This document shows positions 32,150 through 42,061 of a stretch of 64,000 nucleotides of DNA, one piece after another. The notes under the pieces are model-generated. The model saw only the letters and a program-made list of their open reading frames with translations. It made no database searches and was not told the DNA's origin. The first letter of the stretch is position 1. Every line of letters begins with the position of its first letter. Position numbers and translations under genes: made by a program. Origin of the DNA: Roseiarcus sp963741405 (lineage in GTDB: Bacteria; Pseudomonadota; Alphaproteobacteria; Rhizobiales; Beijerinckiaceae); contig CAVUHX010000042.1 in assembly GCA_963741405.1 (NCBI GenBank), positions 1 to 64,000 on the forward strand. The letters run 5' to 3'.

Positions 32150-34024
32150 TCAGAATTTCACGGCGAAGGCGACATTGCCGCGATAGACCTGCCCCTCGCC
32201 GGGCACGTTCGACAACCCTCGCGCCAGTTCGAGGCTGAGCGTTGCGCCGAGGGGCAGATGCGCTGCATCCGCGCCGACCCGGACGCCAATTCCGAAAGAT
32301 TGTGCGCTGATCCAGCCCTGCTCCAGTGCGGTCGGCTCATCGATCCTCCCGCCGGCGGCGGCGGCGAACAGATAGGGCGCGATCGTCGCCCGGCCCTCGG
32401 TCCAGCCGACCGCCAACGGACGCTGGATCTCGCCACGCAGCGTCGCCCCCTCGTCGACGCTGAACGTGCCGAGCGGATAGGCGGAAGCCCCCTGCGCCCC
32501 ATCCAGCGAGAACTGCTCCGCGATGAACAGGGGGTGGCCAAAACTGGTCTGCGCCTGCGCGATCAAAGCGCCCTGAAAAGTGTAGGGCAGGGGCTGGGTC
32601 CAGGTCGCGTCGAAGCCGAGCTTGCTGAACGTCGGACTCGCCCCCTGTTGCGAGAGCGGAATCCCCGTCTGGAGGGCCTGTGTTTCGCCGCGCCCGCCGA
32701 GGCCCTGGGAAAAGATGACGGTCGCGGCGAGGGCGCCGTAGGGCACGCGAAGATGATCTTCGAACTGGAGCCGGGCGACGCTGTACTGGTCGTCGTAGAG
32801 ATCGGTGTCGAACCCGATCGGGACGAGATGCTCCTGCGCCCATTCGTAGGTTCCCTGAACCGTCAGCGCCTGGGCGCGGGTCAGAATCAGCGGATAGCTC
32901 GCCCGCAGGTCGAAGCGCTGATAATAGCCGACGTCGGCCGGCGCCCAGGGAGTGGGCGCGGGCCTCGTTACCGAGTTGGTGTATTCGGGATTGATCTTCA
33001 GTCCGTCGACGCCGACCGGCAGGACGAAGCCGGCGCCGAGCAGCTGCATCGGCGTCGTGGCGTTCCGGACCTGCCCGAGATTGTAGCCGGTCGAGGCGGC
33101 GCCGTAGATCTGCTCCCCGTAGCCGAACGGGCTGTTCACCGCGAAGGCCCCGTTGAGCTCCCAGGTTCCGAGTGAGTTCGGCAGGCGGTTGTCGAACCCG
33201 AGCGTGCCGACGGCGGCGCTCTGGGTCGCCTCCAGCACCAGCAGCGTTCCCCCGGGAGCGGTTCCGCGCGCGATCGTCGAACTGAGGCCGAGCCCCGGAA
33301 TGTCCGCAGCCAGGATCAGCCGGCGCTCGATTTCGCCGAGCGTCACGTGGCGCGCGCCGATCAGCGACGCGAGCCGGGCCTGGACGAGCGCGCGCTGCTT
33401 CTCGGGAACGCCCTTGACGTCGACGCCCTCGACGAAGCCGTCGATCACGACCAGGTGGAGAGCGCCGCCGTTCACGAGCTTTTGCGGCGGAACCGCGACG
33501 CGGACCAGCACAAAGCCGTGGGCGGCGTAGGCCTGCTCGATCGCATTGGCGACGGCGAAAATGTCGGCGACGCTCGCCCTCCTGCCGATGATGCGCGCGG
33601 TGATCGCGGAGGTCTCCGCCTGAAGCTCCGGAAAGCCCCCGCTGACCGTTACATCCGAAATGGCGACGGAGAGACTCGAAGCGTTGGCCGGCGCCGCCAG
33701 ACCGGCCGGGCTGGTCAGCGTGATCGTCGCCGATGGGCGCGCGGCCGGCGCCAGGGTGGCCGGCGTCACCTGGGACGGCGAAACGGCCTGGCCGCTCGCG
33801 AGGCCCGGCGCCAGAGAGAATGCCGCCACCAGGGCAAAGGCCGACCGTCTCCCCCGAACGGAGCAATCGATCGTCCGGTGCGCAATCCGCCAGTTGCTGT
33901 CGTCCAAGGTCGCCCGCCTGGCCTGTCCGGAACGAGATAATCCGCATTTGCTGCGTATTCTTGGCCGGAAGATTGCCCATCGGGACCCGCAGCGCAACGA
34001 CTTTGTGGCGAATTGAGACCCCAT
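32150..34024 (-). CDS. TpsB outer-membrane transporter (FhaC/ShlB family)
   Basis: Outer-membrane barrel that recognises the TPS domain of TpsA and translocates it. Signal-like stretch RGRRSAFALVAAFSLAPGLA, then a proline-rich linker. A POTRA domain follows (FPELQAETSAITARIIGRRA, AYAAHGFVLVRVAVPPQKL), then the ShlB-type barrel with GTLGFDNRLPNSLGTWEL and the C-terminal strand ending VAFAVKF, with terminal Phe. The start is uncertain: ATG at 34024 has GCGAGG upstream, but TTG at 33907 would place the signal peptide closer to the terminus, and ATG at 34111 is also possible. It forms an operon with tpsA. Confidence 0.9.
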   Translation of the reverse strand: MGSQFATKSLRCGSRWAIFRPRIRSKCGLSRSGQARRATLDDSNWRIAHRTIDCSVRGRRSAFALVAAFSLAPGLASGQAVSPSQVTPATLAPAARPSATITLTSPAGLAAPANASSLSVAISDVTVSGGFPELQAETSAITARIIGRRASVADIFAVANAIEQAYAAHGFVLVRVAVPPQKLVNGGALHLVVIDGFVEGVDVKGVPEKQRALVQARLASLIGARHVTLGEIERRLILAADIPGLGLSSTIARGTAPGGTLLVLEATQSAAVGTLGFDNRLPNSLGTWELNGAFAVNSPFGYGEQIYGAASTGYNLGQVRNATTPMQLLGAGFVLPVGVDGLKINPEYTNSVTRPAPTPWAPADVGYYQRFDLRASYPLILTRAQALTVQGTYEWAQEHLVPIGFDTDLYDDQYSVARLQFEDHLRVPYGALAATVIFSQGLGGRGETQALQTGIPLSQQGASPTFSKLGFDATWTQPLPYTFQGALIAQAQTSFGHPLFIAEQFSLDGAQGASAYPLGTFSVDEGATLRGEIQRPLAVGWTEGRATIAPYLFAAAAGGRIDEPTALEQGWISAQSFGIGVRVGADAAHLPLGATLSLELARGLSNVPGEGQVYRGNVAFAVKF

Positions 34025-34182
34025 TTCGGCCTCGCTGCGACGAAGTTTTGCCGCCGTATCCGAATGGTCACACTCTGGCTGAATGTTCACGACGTCACAG
34101 GCAGAGGTCATGACGGCGAGAAAATCGCCGCCTATCGTGGACGAGCCTATGACGAACGTTGCGGCGGAGGTTGGAGGACGCC

Positions 34183-35560
34183 ATGACAGCGCCGGGTTTG
34201 AGGACCTCGGCTTGTCGATGCCTTTTGGCTGTGGCGACAGCCGTTCCTCTTGCGGGCGCCTGGCGAGCGCCAGCGTCTGCGGACGCCAACGATACCCCGA
34301 CGACGACGCCGATCAGGCATGTGATCGTGATCATCGGGGAAAACCGCACCTTCGATCACATCTTCGCCACCTATCAGCCGGTCAACAAGAGCGACGTCGT
34401 CTGGAACCTGTTGTCGGAAGGGATCGTCAAGCCGGACGGCGCTCCCGGACCTAACCATGGCAAGGCCCTGCAATATCAGGGCTCCGATACGGCGACCTAC
34501 CAACTCGCCCCGCTGAAGGCGCCCTACGCGACCCTGCCGCCGGCAGTGGTCGGCGGTCCGACGACGCCTTACCTTTGCGAAGAGCTTGGAATCGCCAGCG
34601 GCGCGTCGTGCGATACGACGGAAAACGAAGCGAAAGCGGCCCGGTTCGAGAACGGCCTGCCCGACGACTACATCAAGTATCTTCTGACCGGCGGCGCGGG
34701 CCAGAAATCGAAAACTCCGGATACCGCATCTGGTACGACGGGCGGGACGCCAGCCATCTTCCTCCCGGCCCTTTCCAGATCACGTCGTCGAACACCAATC
34801 ACGTCATGATGGGAGTTGGCGTCCCGATCTGTTTCAGCGACGGCGAAGGCGGCGCCGCGACTCCGCCCAATTACTGACGCCAATCCGAACAACACCCTCT
34901 ACACCATCCCGCCGTCCAGCGTGGCGACCATCGGCACGCTGAGCGCGAGCCATATTTCCTGGGCCTATTACGGCGACCAGTTCAACCTGTACCTCAAGGA
35001 TAAATACGGCGTCGACCCGCGCGACCAGTATTGCAACATCTGCAACTGGGCGCAGTATTCGACGTCGATCATGACCGACGCCGCACAGCGCGCCCGGCAC
35101 CTGAAGGACACGACCGATCTCTACGCGGCGATCGCCGGCGGCGATCTGCCGGCCGTGTCCTATGTCAAGCCGAGCGCCGTCGTCGACAGTCACCCCGCAT
35201 CGTCGAAGCTCGACCTGTTCGAGGGCTTCACCAGGAAGATCGTCGACGCCGTGCGGGCCAACCCGAAGCTGTGGGCCGGGACGGCGATCATGGTCACGTT
35301 CGACGAGGGGGGCGGCTACTGGGATTCGGGCTACGTCCAGCCGCTCGATTTCTTCGGCGACGGCACGCGCGTTCCGATGATCGTCGTCTCTCCCTACAGC
35401 GCGGGCGGCCATGTTTCGCACGGCTATTCGGACCACGCCTCGATCCTGAAATTCATCGAAGCGAACTGGGGACTCGGCCCGGTCAGCCCGGCAGGCTGTG
35501 ACGCCGGCGCTGAGCGACATGATGGACATGTTCGACTTCAGCGCCAAGGCCAGGGACTAG
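34183..35560 (+). pseudogene. Phosphoesterase (acid phosphatase/phospholipase C-like), broken
   Basis: Starts with a signal peptide (CRCLLAVATAVPLAGA) after GGAGG, then HVIVIIGENRTFDHIFATYQ, the family's N-terminal active-site region. The frame changes near 34735 into YDGRDASHLPPGPFQITSSN. A second change near 34870 leads to NPNNTLYTIPPSSVATIG, DLPAVSYVKPSAVVDSHPAS, and MVTFDEGGGYWDSGYV with catalytic Asp/Glu. A last shift near 35495 gives the natural end MMDMFDFSAKARD at 35560. At least three indels break a secreted phosphoesterase of about 460 residues. It may be a true pseudogene or may carry sequencing errors. Confidence 0.78.
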
Positions 35561-35816
35561 GGGATAGGCGATGAACGGCGCCGCGCGAAGGACTGCCGGG
35601 CAGTCCGCCCTTAGCGGGGCGCAGGGCCGCGCGCGGACAATGCCCGCCATGCGACGAGCAGGGAGGAGGCGGCGCCCCGTATGATAGGAGCGCGGCGCCC
35701 CGTCCACCCTCGGCCGATCATTTCGCCGCATTTGCAGGCGAGCGAACGGGCTGGCGCGATGGGGCCGGCTTGACGCAGCTCAAAAGGCGGCGGCGCGGCG
35801 GTGTGAGGGTTCGAGA

Positions 35817-37340
35817 ATGCAGATTCCCACGGCCCGTCTCCGGGGGCTTCTCGATCATCCCGCGCTCGTCCTTGGGTTCCTGACCTTCGCCCTTCATCTT
35901 TGGGTGAACGGGTCGTACGGCTATTTCCGCGACGAGCTTTATTTCATCGTCTGCGGCCGTCATCCGGCCTGGGGCTACACCGACCAGCCGCCGCTGATTC
36001 CCTTCATCGCCTGGGCCTCGGACGCGGCCTTCCGTTCGCTGCGGGGCCTCAGGCTCGTCCCGGCGCTGGCCTCGGCGGCGACCGTGGCGCTGACGGCGCA
36101 AGCGGCCCGCCTCATCGGCGGCGGGCTCTACGCCCGCTGGCTCGCCGGGCTCGCGGCTCTCGCAGGCGGCATGCTACAACTCGTCGGCGTCCTGCTCTCG
36201 ACGGATTCGCTGCAGCCGGTCGCCTGGCTCGGGATCGCGCTTTGCGTGATCGAGGCCGAGCAGGACGACGAGCCGCGCTGGTTCCTGGCCGCCGGCGCAA
36301 TCGCCGGCGTCGCCTTTCTCGCCAAATACACGGTCGCGCTCTTCCTCGTCTCGCTCGCCCTGGGGCTTGTCGCGACCGCCGAGCGCCGCCTGCTCGCGCG
36401 CTGGGAGCCGTGGGCGGCGGCGCTCCTTGCCCTCGCCATCGCCGCCCCGAACCTCTTCTGGCAGGCGGCGAACGGCTGGCCGTTCGTCGCCCATACCGCC
36501 GTGCTGGCGGCGGAAAAGAACATCCCGCTCTCGCCGGGCGCGTTCCTGGTGCAGGAAATCCTGACGCTCGGGCCGGCGACGGCCCCGGTGTGGATCGTCG
36601 GGATCGTTGCCTTCGCCTTCTGGCCGCGCTTCGCGCGCTGGCGCTGGATCGCGGTCAGCTGGGTCGTGCTCGTCGCCGCCGCGGTGATCGGGCGAGGGCG
36701 GCCTTATTATCTCGCGCCGGCCTATCCGCTCCTGATGGCCGGCGGCGCGGTTGCGCTCGAGGCCTGGCTGCCGCGCCTGGCGAAGCCGGCTTTCGCCGCG
36801 CTCGTGCTCGCCGTCGCGGCGCTGACTGCGCCGCTTTTCCTGCCGGTTCTGCCGGTCGGCGCCTTCATCGCCTACGAGCAAGCGATCGGATTCACCCCCA
36901 GCACCGGCGAGCGCCTGCGCCTCGCCGCGCTCCCGCAATATTACGCTGACCAGTTCGGCTGGCCGGAGATGGCGGCGACGGTCGGCAAAGCCTATCAAGC
37001 GCTGCCGCCGGACGAGAAAGCGCGCGCCGTTTTCTTCGCCTGGAACTATGGCGACGCGGCCGCCATCGATTTCTTCGGCGCGCCCTGGGGCCTGCCGCCT
37101 GCGATCAGCGCGCACGAGAACTACTTTATCTGGGGTCCGCGTGGCGCGGACGGCAGCGTCGTGCTCGTTCTCGGCGGGACGCGCGAGGGGCTGCTCGAGG
37201 TGTTCCGGACCGTCGAGCCGGTCGGCCGATTCGATGATCCGCTCGCCATGCCCGAGGAATCGGGTCAGACGCTTTGGCTCTGCCGGGACATCCTCGAGCC
37301 GATCGACAAAGTCTGGCCGCGGCTCAGGCATTTCGGGTAG
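35817..37340 (+). CDS. Family 39 glycosyltransferase (ArnT/PMT-like)
   Basis: Polytopic inner-membrane enzyme that moves a sugar from a polyprenyl-phosphate donor to a lipid or protein on the periplasmic side. 507 residues with about ten helices. The first periplasmic loop has YFRDELYFIVCGRHPAWGYT and DQPPLIPFIAW, where the DE pair is the expected catalytic site. A soluble C-terminal part (from about residue 360) includes FFAWNYGDAAAIDFFG. The start follows GAGGG. It is probably a single gene with its own promoter in the 250 bases after the phosphoesterase. The acceptor is unknown. Confidence 0.85.
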   Translation: MQIPTARLRGLLDHPALVLGFLTFALHLWVNGSYGYFRDELYFIVCGRHPAWGYTDQPPLIPFIAWASDAAFRSLRGLRLVPALASAATVALTAQAARLIGGGLYARWLAGLAALAGGMLQLVGVLLSTDSLQPVAWLGIALCVIEAEQDDEPRWFLAAGAIAGVAFLAKYTVALFLVSLALGLVATAERRLLARWEPWAAALLALAIAAPNLFWQAANGWPFVAHTAVLAAEKNIPLSPGAFLVQEILTLGPATAPVWIVGIVAFAFWPRFARWRWIAVSWVVLVAAAVIGRGRPYYLAPAYPLLMAGGAVALEAWLPRLAKPAFAALVLAVAALTAPLFLPVLPVGAFIAYEQAIGFTPSTGERLRLAALPQYYADQFGWPEMAATVGKAYQALPPDEKARAVFFAWNYGDAAAIDFFGAPWGLPPAISAHENYFIWGPRGADGSVVLVLGGTREGLLEVFRTVEPVGRFDDPLAMPEESGQTLWLCRDILEPIDKVWPRLRHFG

Positions 37341-37401
37341 ACCGGCGGCTGCGGCCGGTCCGGGTCTCGGGCGTCGAGGCTTTCAGAGGAGTCGGGCACA
37401 A

Positions 37402-38245
37402 GTGAAACCGGTCGTCGTCACCGGCGCGTCCAGCGGAATCGGCTGGGGATGCGTCAAGGTTCTGGTCGCCTCCGGATGCCGGGTGTTCGGCAGCGTGCGA
37501 AAAGGCGACGACGCGGCGCGGCTGAAAAGCGAGTTCGGCGACCTGTTCCGCCCGCTGATCTTCGACGTGACAGATCGGGCGGCGGTCGCGACTGCGGCGG
37601 CCGAAGTCGGAGCGGCGATCGGCCGCGACACTCTGGCCGGCCTCGTCAACAACGCCGGCGTCGCCGTGCCGGGGCCCTTGCTCGAGTTGAAGGTGGAAGA
37701 GTTCGCCCGGCAGATCGAGGTCAACCTTACCGGGCCGCTCGTCGTGACTCAGGCCTTCGCGCCGCTCCTCGGCGTCGATCGCTCCCGCGCCGGACCACCG
37801 GGACGGATCGTCATGATCTCGTCGGTCGGCGGACGCAACGCGCCGCCGTTCCTCGGCGCCTACAGCGCGTCCAAGTTCGGCCTCGAAGGCCTGTCGGAAT
37901 CGTTGCGGCGCGAACTGATGCTGTTCGGCGTCGACGTGGTCGTCGTCGCGCCCGGCGCCGTGGCGACGCCGATCTGGGAGAAGTCGGAAGGGGCGGAAGC
38001 GGAATTCGCCGGCAACCCCCTATGCGCCGGCGATCGGGAAATGCACCCGCTACATGCTGTCGGCCGGCCGCAAGGGACTGCCGCCGGAGACGATCGCGGA
38101 AACGGTGAAGACGGCGTTGTTCGCGCCGAGGCCGCGGACCCGCTACTCGGTCACGCCCGGGCCGATCCAGGATGCGATGGCCACCCTGCTGCCGAAGCGC
38201 CTCGTGGACCGGATCATCGCCCGCCAGCTGGGGCTCACGGGGTAG
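37402..38245 (+). CDS. Short-chain dehydrogenase/reductase (one-base frameshift)
   Basis: NAD(P)-dependent oxidoreductase. VVTGASSGIGWG is the nucleotide-binding motif, LVNNAGVAVPG follows, MISSVGG holds the catalytic serine and YSASKFGLEGL the Tyr/Lys pair. Near 38016-38021 one extra base in a C-run (GGCAACCCCCTATGCG) shifts the frame. The end (YMLSAGRKGLPPETIAETV, ARQLGLTG) is in the next frame. Removing one base gives 280 residues, a normal size. The catalytic residues lie before the break. GTG at 37402 follows AGAGGAG. The substrate is unknown; the C-terminal part resembles retinol-dehydrogenase-like SDRs. Confidence 0.8.
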
Positions 38246-38327
38246 CGGCATTCGGTCCCTCGGACGCTTCCAACCTCGAGGTCGCGATTGAAGGTCGAGC
38301 CGGCGATAATGGCCATGGTCCCGCCGC

Positions 38328-39764
38328 TCAATGCAGCCGCTCTGCATCCTCGATTCGGGCAGGCGCGAGTTCTGCGGGCGCGACCGCCCGCCAGGGCGCG
38401 CCGAACGGCTCGACCCGGAAGCGCTGGGCTTTGAGCCCGAGCGGAAAGATCATCGAATCGAGGCCGGCCTTCATCATCAGATGCCGGACGAACTCGCGCG
38501 GGTCGGCGACTTGCCGCCAGACGCTTGGCAGGAACAGCGCCCGCCGGCGTCCCGCCGCGAGAATGAGCCCGTCGCGGTCGGGTTCGAGCCCGGCCACGAG
38601 TTCGGCTTCGCTGGCCGCCGGAATGGACCGCGGGTAGGACATGATCGAAATGTCGATCTCGAGCCCGTCGAGTTCGGCTTCGCTCAGGTGCGGAAAGCGC
38701 GGATCGGCGTAGCCGGCCTGGACCGCGTTCACCATTGCATCCTCGATCAGCGGCAGTCTCGGTTCCGGCGATCCGATGCAGCCGCGAAGCCTGCCGCCCT
38801 GGGAAAGCGTGACGAAGGTCGCGCGCTGCGCGGAAAGGGCGGGCGACAGGCGGCCGTCGATGCGCAGCGTCGGCTGGTGTCCGCGCCGCCTCGCCGCCGC
38901 GGCGAGCCCCGCCATGCAGGTCGAGAGCAGGAGCGCCCGGTCGGCATCGTTCAGCCGCGCCGAGGCGGCGTATTCGAAGGCGAAGGCGCCGTAGCCGACG
39001 ACCCGCGAAGACTCCGCGCCGACGTCGGCCGAGGTCGCCAGGTGCAGGCCGCTGATCCTCAAGTCCCGTTCCGCGGCGACCGTCAGGGCGCCCATGATCG
39101 GCAGGTAGCCGCAGGCTCGCCTGCCTTCGAGCGATTCCGTGTCGAGCCTCTCGATGCGCCGGGCGGTGTCGGAGTCGATCTGCTCGGCGCTGTGACGGTC
39201 GAGGAAGTGCGACAGATCGGACGAGACCGCGATCGCGGTCTCCGGACCGCCCCAGACGAGGCGGAGCGCTTCGGCGACCTGCTGCGGCTCGGCGTCGCCG
39301 ACGAGGATCGGCAGGATTTCGAACGGCCCCGTCAGCAGGGCTTGCAGCATCACAAGGTGCATCTCGAGCGAATGCTCGCCGGCGAACGGCCGCGCGTCGA
39401 TCGCCGCCGCCCTCGCTTCCGCAAGCCGGGTGTGGAGATCGCGCGCGATTTTCGCCTCGCCGAGCGGAGTGCTCCACGCCGTCGCCGGATGGATCGCCAG
39501 TCCGCGGAAAGCGACCCGGTGCGCCGGGCCGACGATGACGATCCGCCGGGGCGGATCGGCCCGTCGCGCCCAAGGCCCGAACGCGGTCGCGGCGACCGAG
39601 CCGGAATAGACGATGCCGGCGTGCGGCGCGACGACGACTTTCGGAGCGACGTCCCCGTCCGGCCGCGCATCCCTGCCCATCTGCCCGATCAGATCGCGAA
39701 GGCTTTCCGCCTCCGCCGGATAGAACAGGCCCGCGACCTGCGCGGGATGAACTTCACTGAGCAT
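38328..39764 (-). CDS. AmmeMemoRadiSam protein B-A fusion (MEMO1 + AMMECR1)
   Basis: Two conserved proteins in one chain of about 478 residues. The N-terminal MEMO1-like half has VAPHAGIVYSGSVAATAFG, VIVGPAHRV, FAGEHSLEMHLVMLQ and AVSSDLSHFLD; its histidines resemble a dioxygenase-type metal site. The C-terminal AMMECR1 half has ATFVTLSQGGRLRGCIGS, FPHLSEAELDGLEIDISIM and LPSVWRQVADPREFVRHL. It is divergent from the radical SAM member (160 bases apart), so the set likely shares a promoter region. ATG at 39764 has a G-rich ribosome site; TTG at 39776 is possible. The biochemical role of the trio is unsettled; RNA or protein modification has been suggested. Confidence 0.9.
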   Translation of the reverse strand: MLSEVHPAQVAGLFYPAEAESLRDLIGQMGRDARPDGDVAPKVVVAPHAGIVYSGSVAATAFGPWARRADPPRRIVIVGPAHRVAFRGLAIHPATAWSTPLGEAKIARDLHTRLAEARAAAIDARPFAGEHSLEMHLVMLQALLTGPFEILPILVGDAEPQQVAEALRLVWGGPETAIAVSSDLSHFLDRHSAEQIDSDTARRIERLDTESLEGRRACGYLPIMGALTVAAERDLRISGLHLATSADVGAESSRVVGYGAFAFEYAASARLNDADRALLLSTCMAGLAAAARRRGHQPTLRIDGRLSPALSAQRATFVTLSQGGRLRGCIGSPEPRLPLIEDAMVNAVQAGYADPRFPHLSEAELDGLEIDISIMSYPRSIPAASEAELVAGLEPDRDGLILAAGRRRALFLPSVWRQVADPREFVRHLMMKAGLDSMIFPLGLKAQRFRVEPFGAPWRAVAPAELAPARIEDAERLH

Positions 39765-39926
39765 CTCGGCCCCCAAAAAGATTCGATCAAACCGGCCGCC
39801 GTCCGCCTATCGACGAATGTAAGCGCGCGGGCGCCCCCGCGCCAGTGCGCCGCATTGCATTCCGCGCCACCAATTCCGACATAAAGGGTGGTGTCGAGGA
39901 GCGGCCGCGAAAGCGGCCGGCGAAAG

Positions 39927-41018
39927 ATGGACGGCGATTGCGTCAACGTCGACTATTGGACAAGGCTCGAGGACGGGCGGATCGAATGCCGGCTCTGCCC
40001 GCGTTTCTGCCGCATGCGCGCCGGGCAGCGGGGCCTGTGCTTCGTGCGCCGCGCGCGCGAGGATGGCGAGGGCATGGAGCTGACCGGCTACGGCCGCTCG
40101 ACCGGCTTTTGCGTCGATCCGATCGAGAAGAAGCCGCTCAACCACTTCCTGCCCGGCTCCTCGGTTCTGTCGTTCGGAACCGCCGGCTGCAACCTCGCCT
40201 GCGCCTTCTGCCAGAATTGGGACATTTCCAAGAGCCGGGAGATCCAGCGCCTGAGTTCCGTCGCGATGCCGGAGACGATCGCGCGCGCCGCCGGGCGTCT
40301 GAGCTGCGCGAGCGTCGCGTATACCTATAACGATCCGGTGATCTTCATGGAATACGCCCTCGACACGGCGGCCGCGTGCCGGGCGAGCGGGATCAAAAAC
40401 GTGGCGGTGACCGCGGGCTTCGTCTGCGACGAGCCGCGCAAGCGTTTCTTCGCCGGCATGGACGCGGCCAACGTCGACCTCAAGGCTTTCACCGAGCGCT
40501 TCTATGAGAAGCGCTGCGCCGGCCATCTGAAGCCTGTGTTGGATACGCTGAAATATCTGGTTCACGAGACGGACGTGTGGACCGAGATCACGACGCTTGT
40601 CATTCCGGGCGAGAACGATTTCGACGAGGAGATCGAAGCGCTGACCCAATGGATCGCGAAGGAATTGAAGCCTGATACCCCGCTGCATTTCACCGCCTTC
40701 CACCCGGACTACCACATGCTCGAAACCGCGCCGACGCCCCTCGCCACCGTGCAGCGGGCGCGCGCCATCGCGCTGAAGAACGGCCTGAAACACGTCTATG
40801 TCGGCAACGTCCATGACCCGGCGCGCGAGGCGACGATCTGCCCGACCTGCGGAACGCGCTGCATCGGCCGCGACGGCTATCGGATCACCGAATACCATCT
40901 CGACGCTGCCGGCGCCTGCAAGAGCTGCGGGACGACGATGGCGGGCGTCTTCGCCGACAAGCCGGGCGACTGGGGATCGCGCCGGCTGCCGGTCGAGATC
41001 GAGCGCTACGCTGCGTGA
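39927..41018 (+). CDS. amrS: AmmeMemoRadiSam system radical SAM enzyme
   Basis: Radical S-adenosylmethionine protein, 363 residues, related to pyruvate-formate-lyase activators. The cluster motif is CNLACAFCQNW (CxxxCxxC) near residues 88-95. An N-terminal cysteine set (CRLCPRFCRMRAGQRGLC) and a C-terminal zinc-ribbon-like set (CPTCGTRC, CKSCGTTMAG) flank it, as in this family. VAYTYNDPVIFMEYALD and VPGENDFDEE-like segments fit too. I chose ATG at 39927; GTG at 39888 would add 13 residues unlike the family. It works with the divergent MEMO1-AMMECR1 fusion. Confidence 0.92.
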   Translation: MDGDCVNVDYWTRLEDGRIECRLCPRFCRMRAGQRGLCFVRRAREDGEGMELTGYGRSTGFCVDPIEKKPLNHFLPGSSVLSFGTAGCNLACAFCQNWDISKSREIQRLSSVAMPETIARAAGRLSCASVAYTYNDPVIFMEYALDTAAACRASGIKNVAVTAGFVCDEPRKRFFAGMDAANVDLKAFTERFYEKRCAGHLKPVLDTLKYLVHETDVWTEITTLVIPGENDFDEEIEALTQWIAKELKPDTPLHFTAFHPDYHMLETAPTPLATVQRARAIALKNGLKHVYVGNVHDPAREATICPTCGTRCIGRDGYRITEYHLDAAGACKSCGTTMAGVFADKPGDWGSRRLPVEIERYAA

Positions 41019-41115
41019 GCGGGCGCGCAAAACCAACGCTTGGTGACTTCACGGCCGTGGATCGGCGGTTGTCGCATCCACTGAGGCCGGGACGGCTCCT
41101 CCGGTCGGGCATTTC

Positions 41116-41958
41116 CTATTGGTCGCGCGCCGTCGCGCGCCCGAGCCGAAGGCGCACCATGAACATCATGTTAAGCGCGTCGACAAGCAGCGCCCCCATC
41201 TTGTCGCGGAGGCCCAGGCCATGACGCATTCCGCGAAACATGGGGTAGGAATCGATGACGGCGAAGCGTGAGTCCCACGTTTCGATGTCCTTCGCCCGTC
41301 GCAGCCCCCATTGCAGCCTTGCCTCCATGCCTCCGGCTGCGATGACCGTCGAATTGGCCGTCCTTCGAGCCAGCGGAGAGCAGGCGTCGAAGATCATTTC
41401 GGCGCCGGGGAAGGCGCTGGCCAAGCCTGAGATCAGGGCCTTCACCTCATCTTCCCGGAAGTAATAGAGGACGCCGGCGGCGATAAAGAGAATCGAATCG
41501 CCAGGTTCAACCTTCCTCTTCCACGCGTCATCGGTGATCGAGGCCGCAATTTCGCAGCGCCGGTCGCCCGTCCGGATAAAGCGCCTGCGCAGCGAGATCA
41601 CATCCGGCAGATCCACATCGAACCAATGCACTTGGCCATTGTCGACACGCTCGAACGTCGTATCGAGGCCGCAGCCGAGATTGACGATCGTCCCATCGGG
41701 ATGAAGGTCCAGATACGCCCGCGCCGTCCCGTCGATGTGCAAAGCCCGGACTACCCACGACAGCAGTGTCGTCGAACTGAGATTGCGAGCCATCGCGCCG
41801 AAGTCATAGGGAAGGGCGGCAACGATCGCGACCGCGGTTGGATCCACCAGCAACGGGTGGGTCTTGCGTGATTCCACCGCGCGTCCCCACAGGGGAAGCA
41901 GCAGTGTCTCTTGCACGCCGCCCAGCCTGAGCGGTTCCGTCTGCGGCATTGGTCCCAT
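41116..41958 (-). CDS. Class I SAM methyltransferase (LCM-like)
   Basis: Probable small-molecule or carboxyl O-methyltransferase, 280 residues. TIVNLGCGLDTTFERVDNG is the S-adenosylmethionine-binding motif of the leucine carboxyl methyltransferase-like group. WFDVDLPDVISLRRRF holds the acidic ribose-binding position, and FIAAGVLYYFREDEVKALI follows. Ends RLGRATARDQ. The substrate cannot be told. A 62-bp stretch of this gene (41521-41582) recurs upstream of its start at 42062-42123, so the 5' flank has been rearranged. An alternative ATG lies three codons downstream. Confidence 0.82.
   Translation of the reverse strand: MGPMPQTEPLRLGGVQETLLLPLWGRAVESRKTHPLLVDPTAVAIVAALPYDFGAMARNLSSTTLLSWVVRALHIDGTARAYLDLHPDGTIVNLGCGLDTTFERVDNGQVHWFDVDLPDVISLRRRFIRTGDRRCEIAASITDDAWKRKVEPGDSILFIAAGVLYYFREDEVKALISGLASAFPGAEMIFDACSPLARRTANSTVIAAGGMEARLQWGLRRAKDIETWDSRFAVIDSYPMFRGMRHGLGLRDKMGALLVDALNMMFMVRLRLGRATARDQ
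41521..41582. repeat. 62-bp direct repeat, copy inside the methyltransferase gene
   Basis: The block starting CCACGCGTCATCGGTGATCG and ending GTCCGGATAAAGC recurs at 42062-42123 with one mismatch (A at 41556, G in the other copy), in the same orientation. Confidence 0.93.
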
Positions 41959-42061
41959 CGCCCGTCCGATCTTTTTCGCTCTGGCCGGTTGTTCCAGATA
42001 GGCGTTTCGTCCCCCTCCCGTCCACCCGAGTCAGAAGCGGGAGATCCCCGTCCGCGCGGAT

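Noticed and set aside
32337..33980. Second minus-strand frame within tpsB
   Set aside because: Arg/Gly-rich shadow in the +1 frame of the real tpsB gene.
38143..39573. Alternative minus-strand frame overlapping the MEMO1-AMMECR1 gene
   Set aside because: Arg-rich shadow; the real frame carries both conserved domains.
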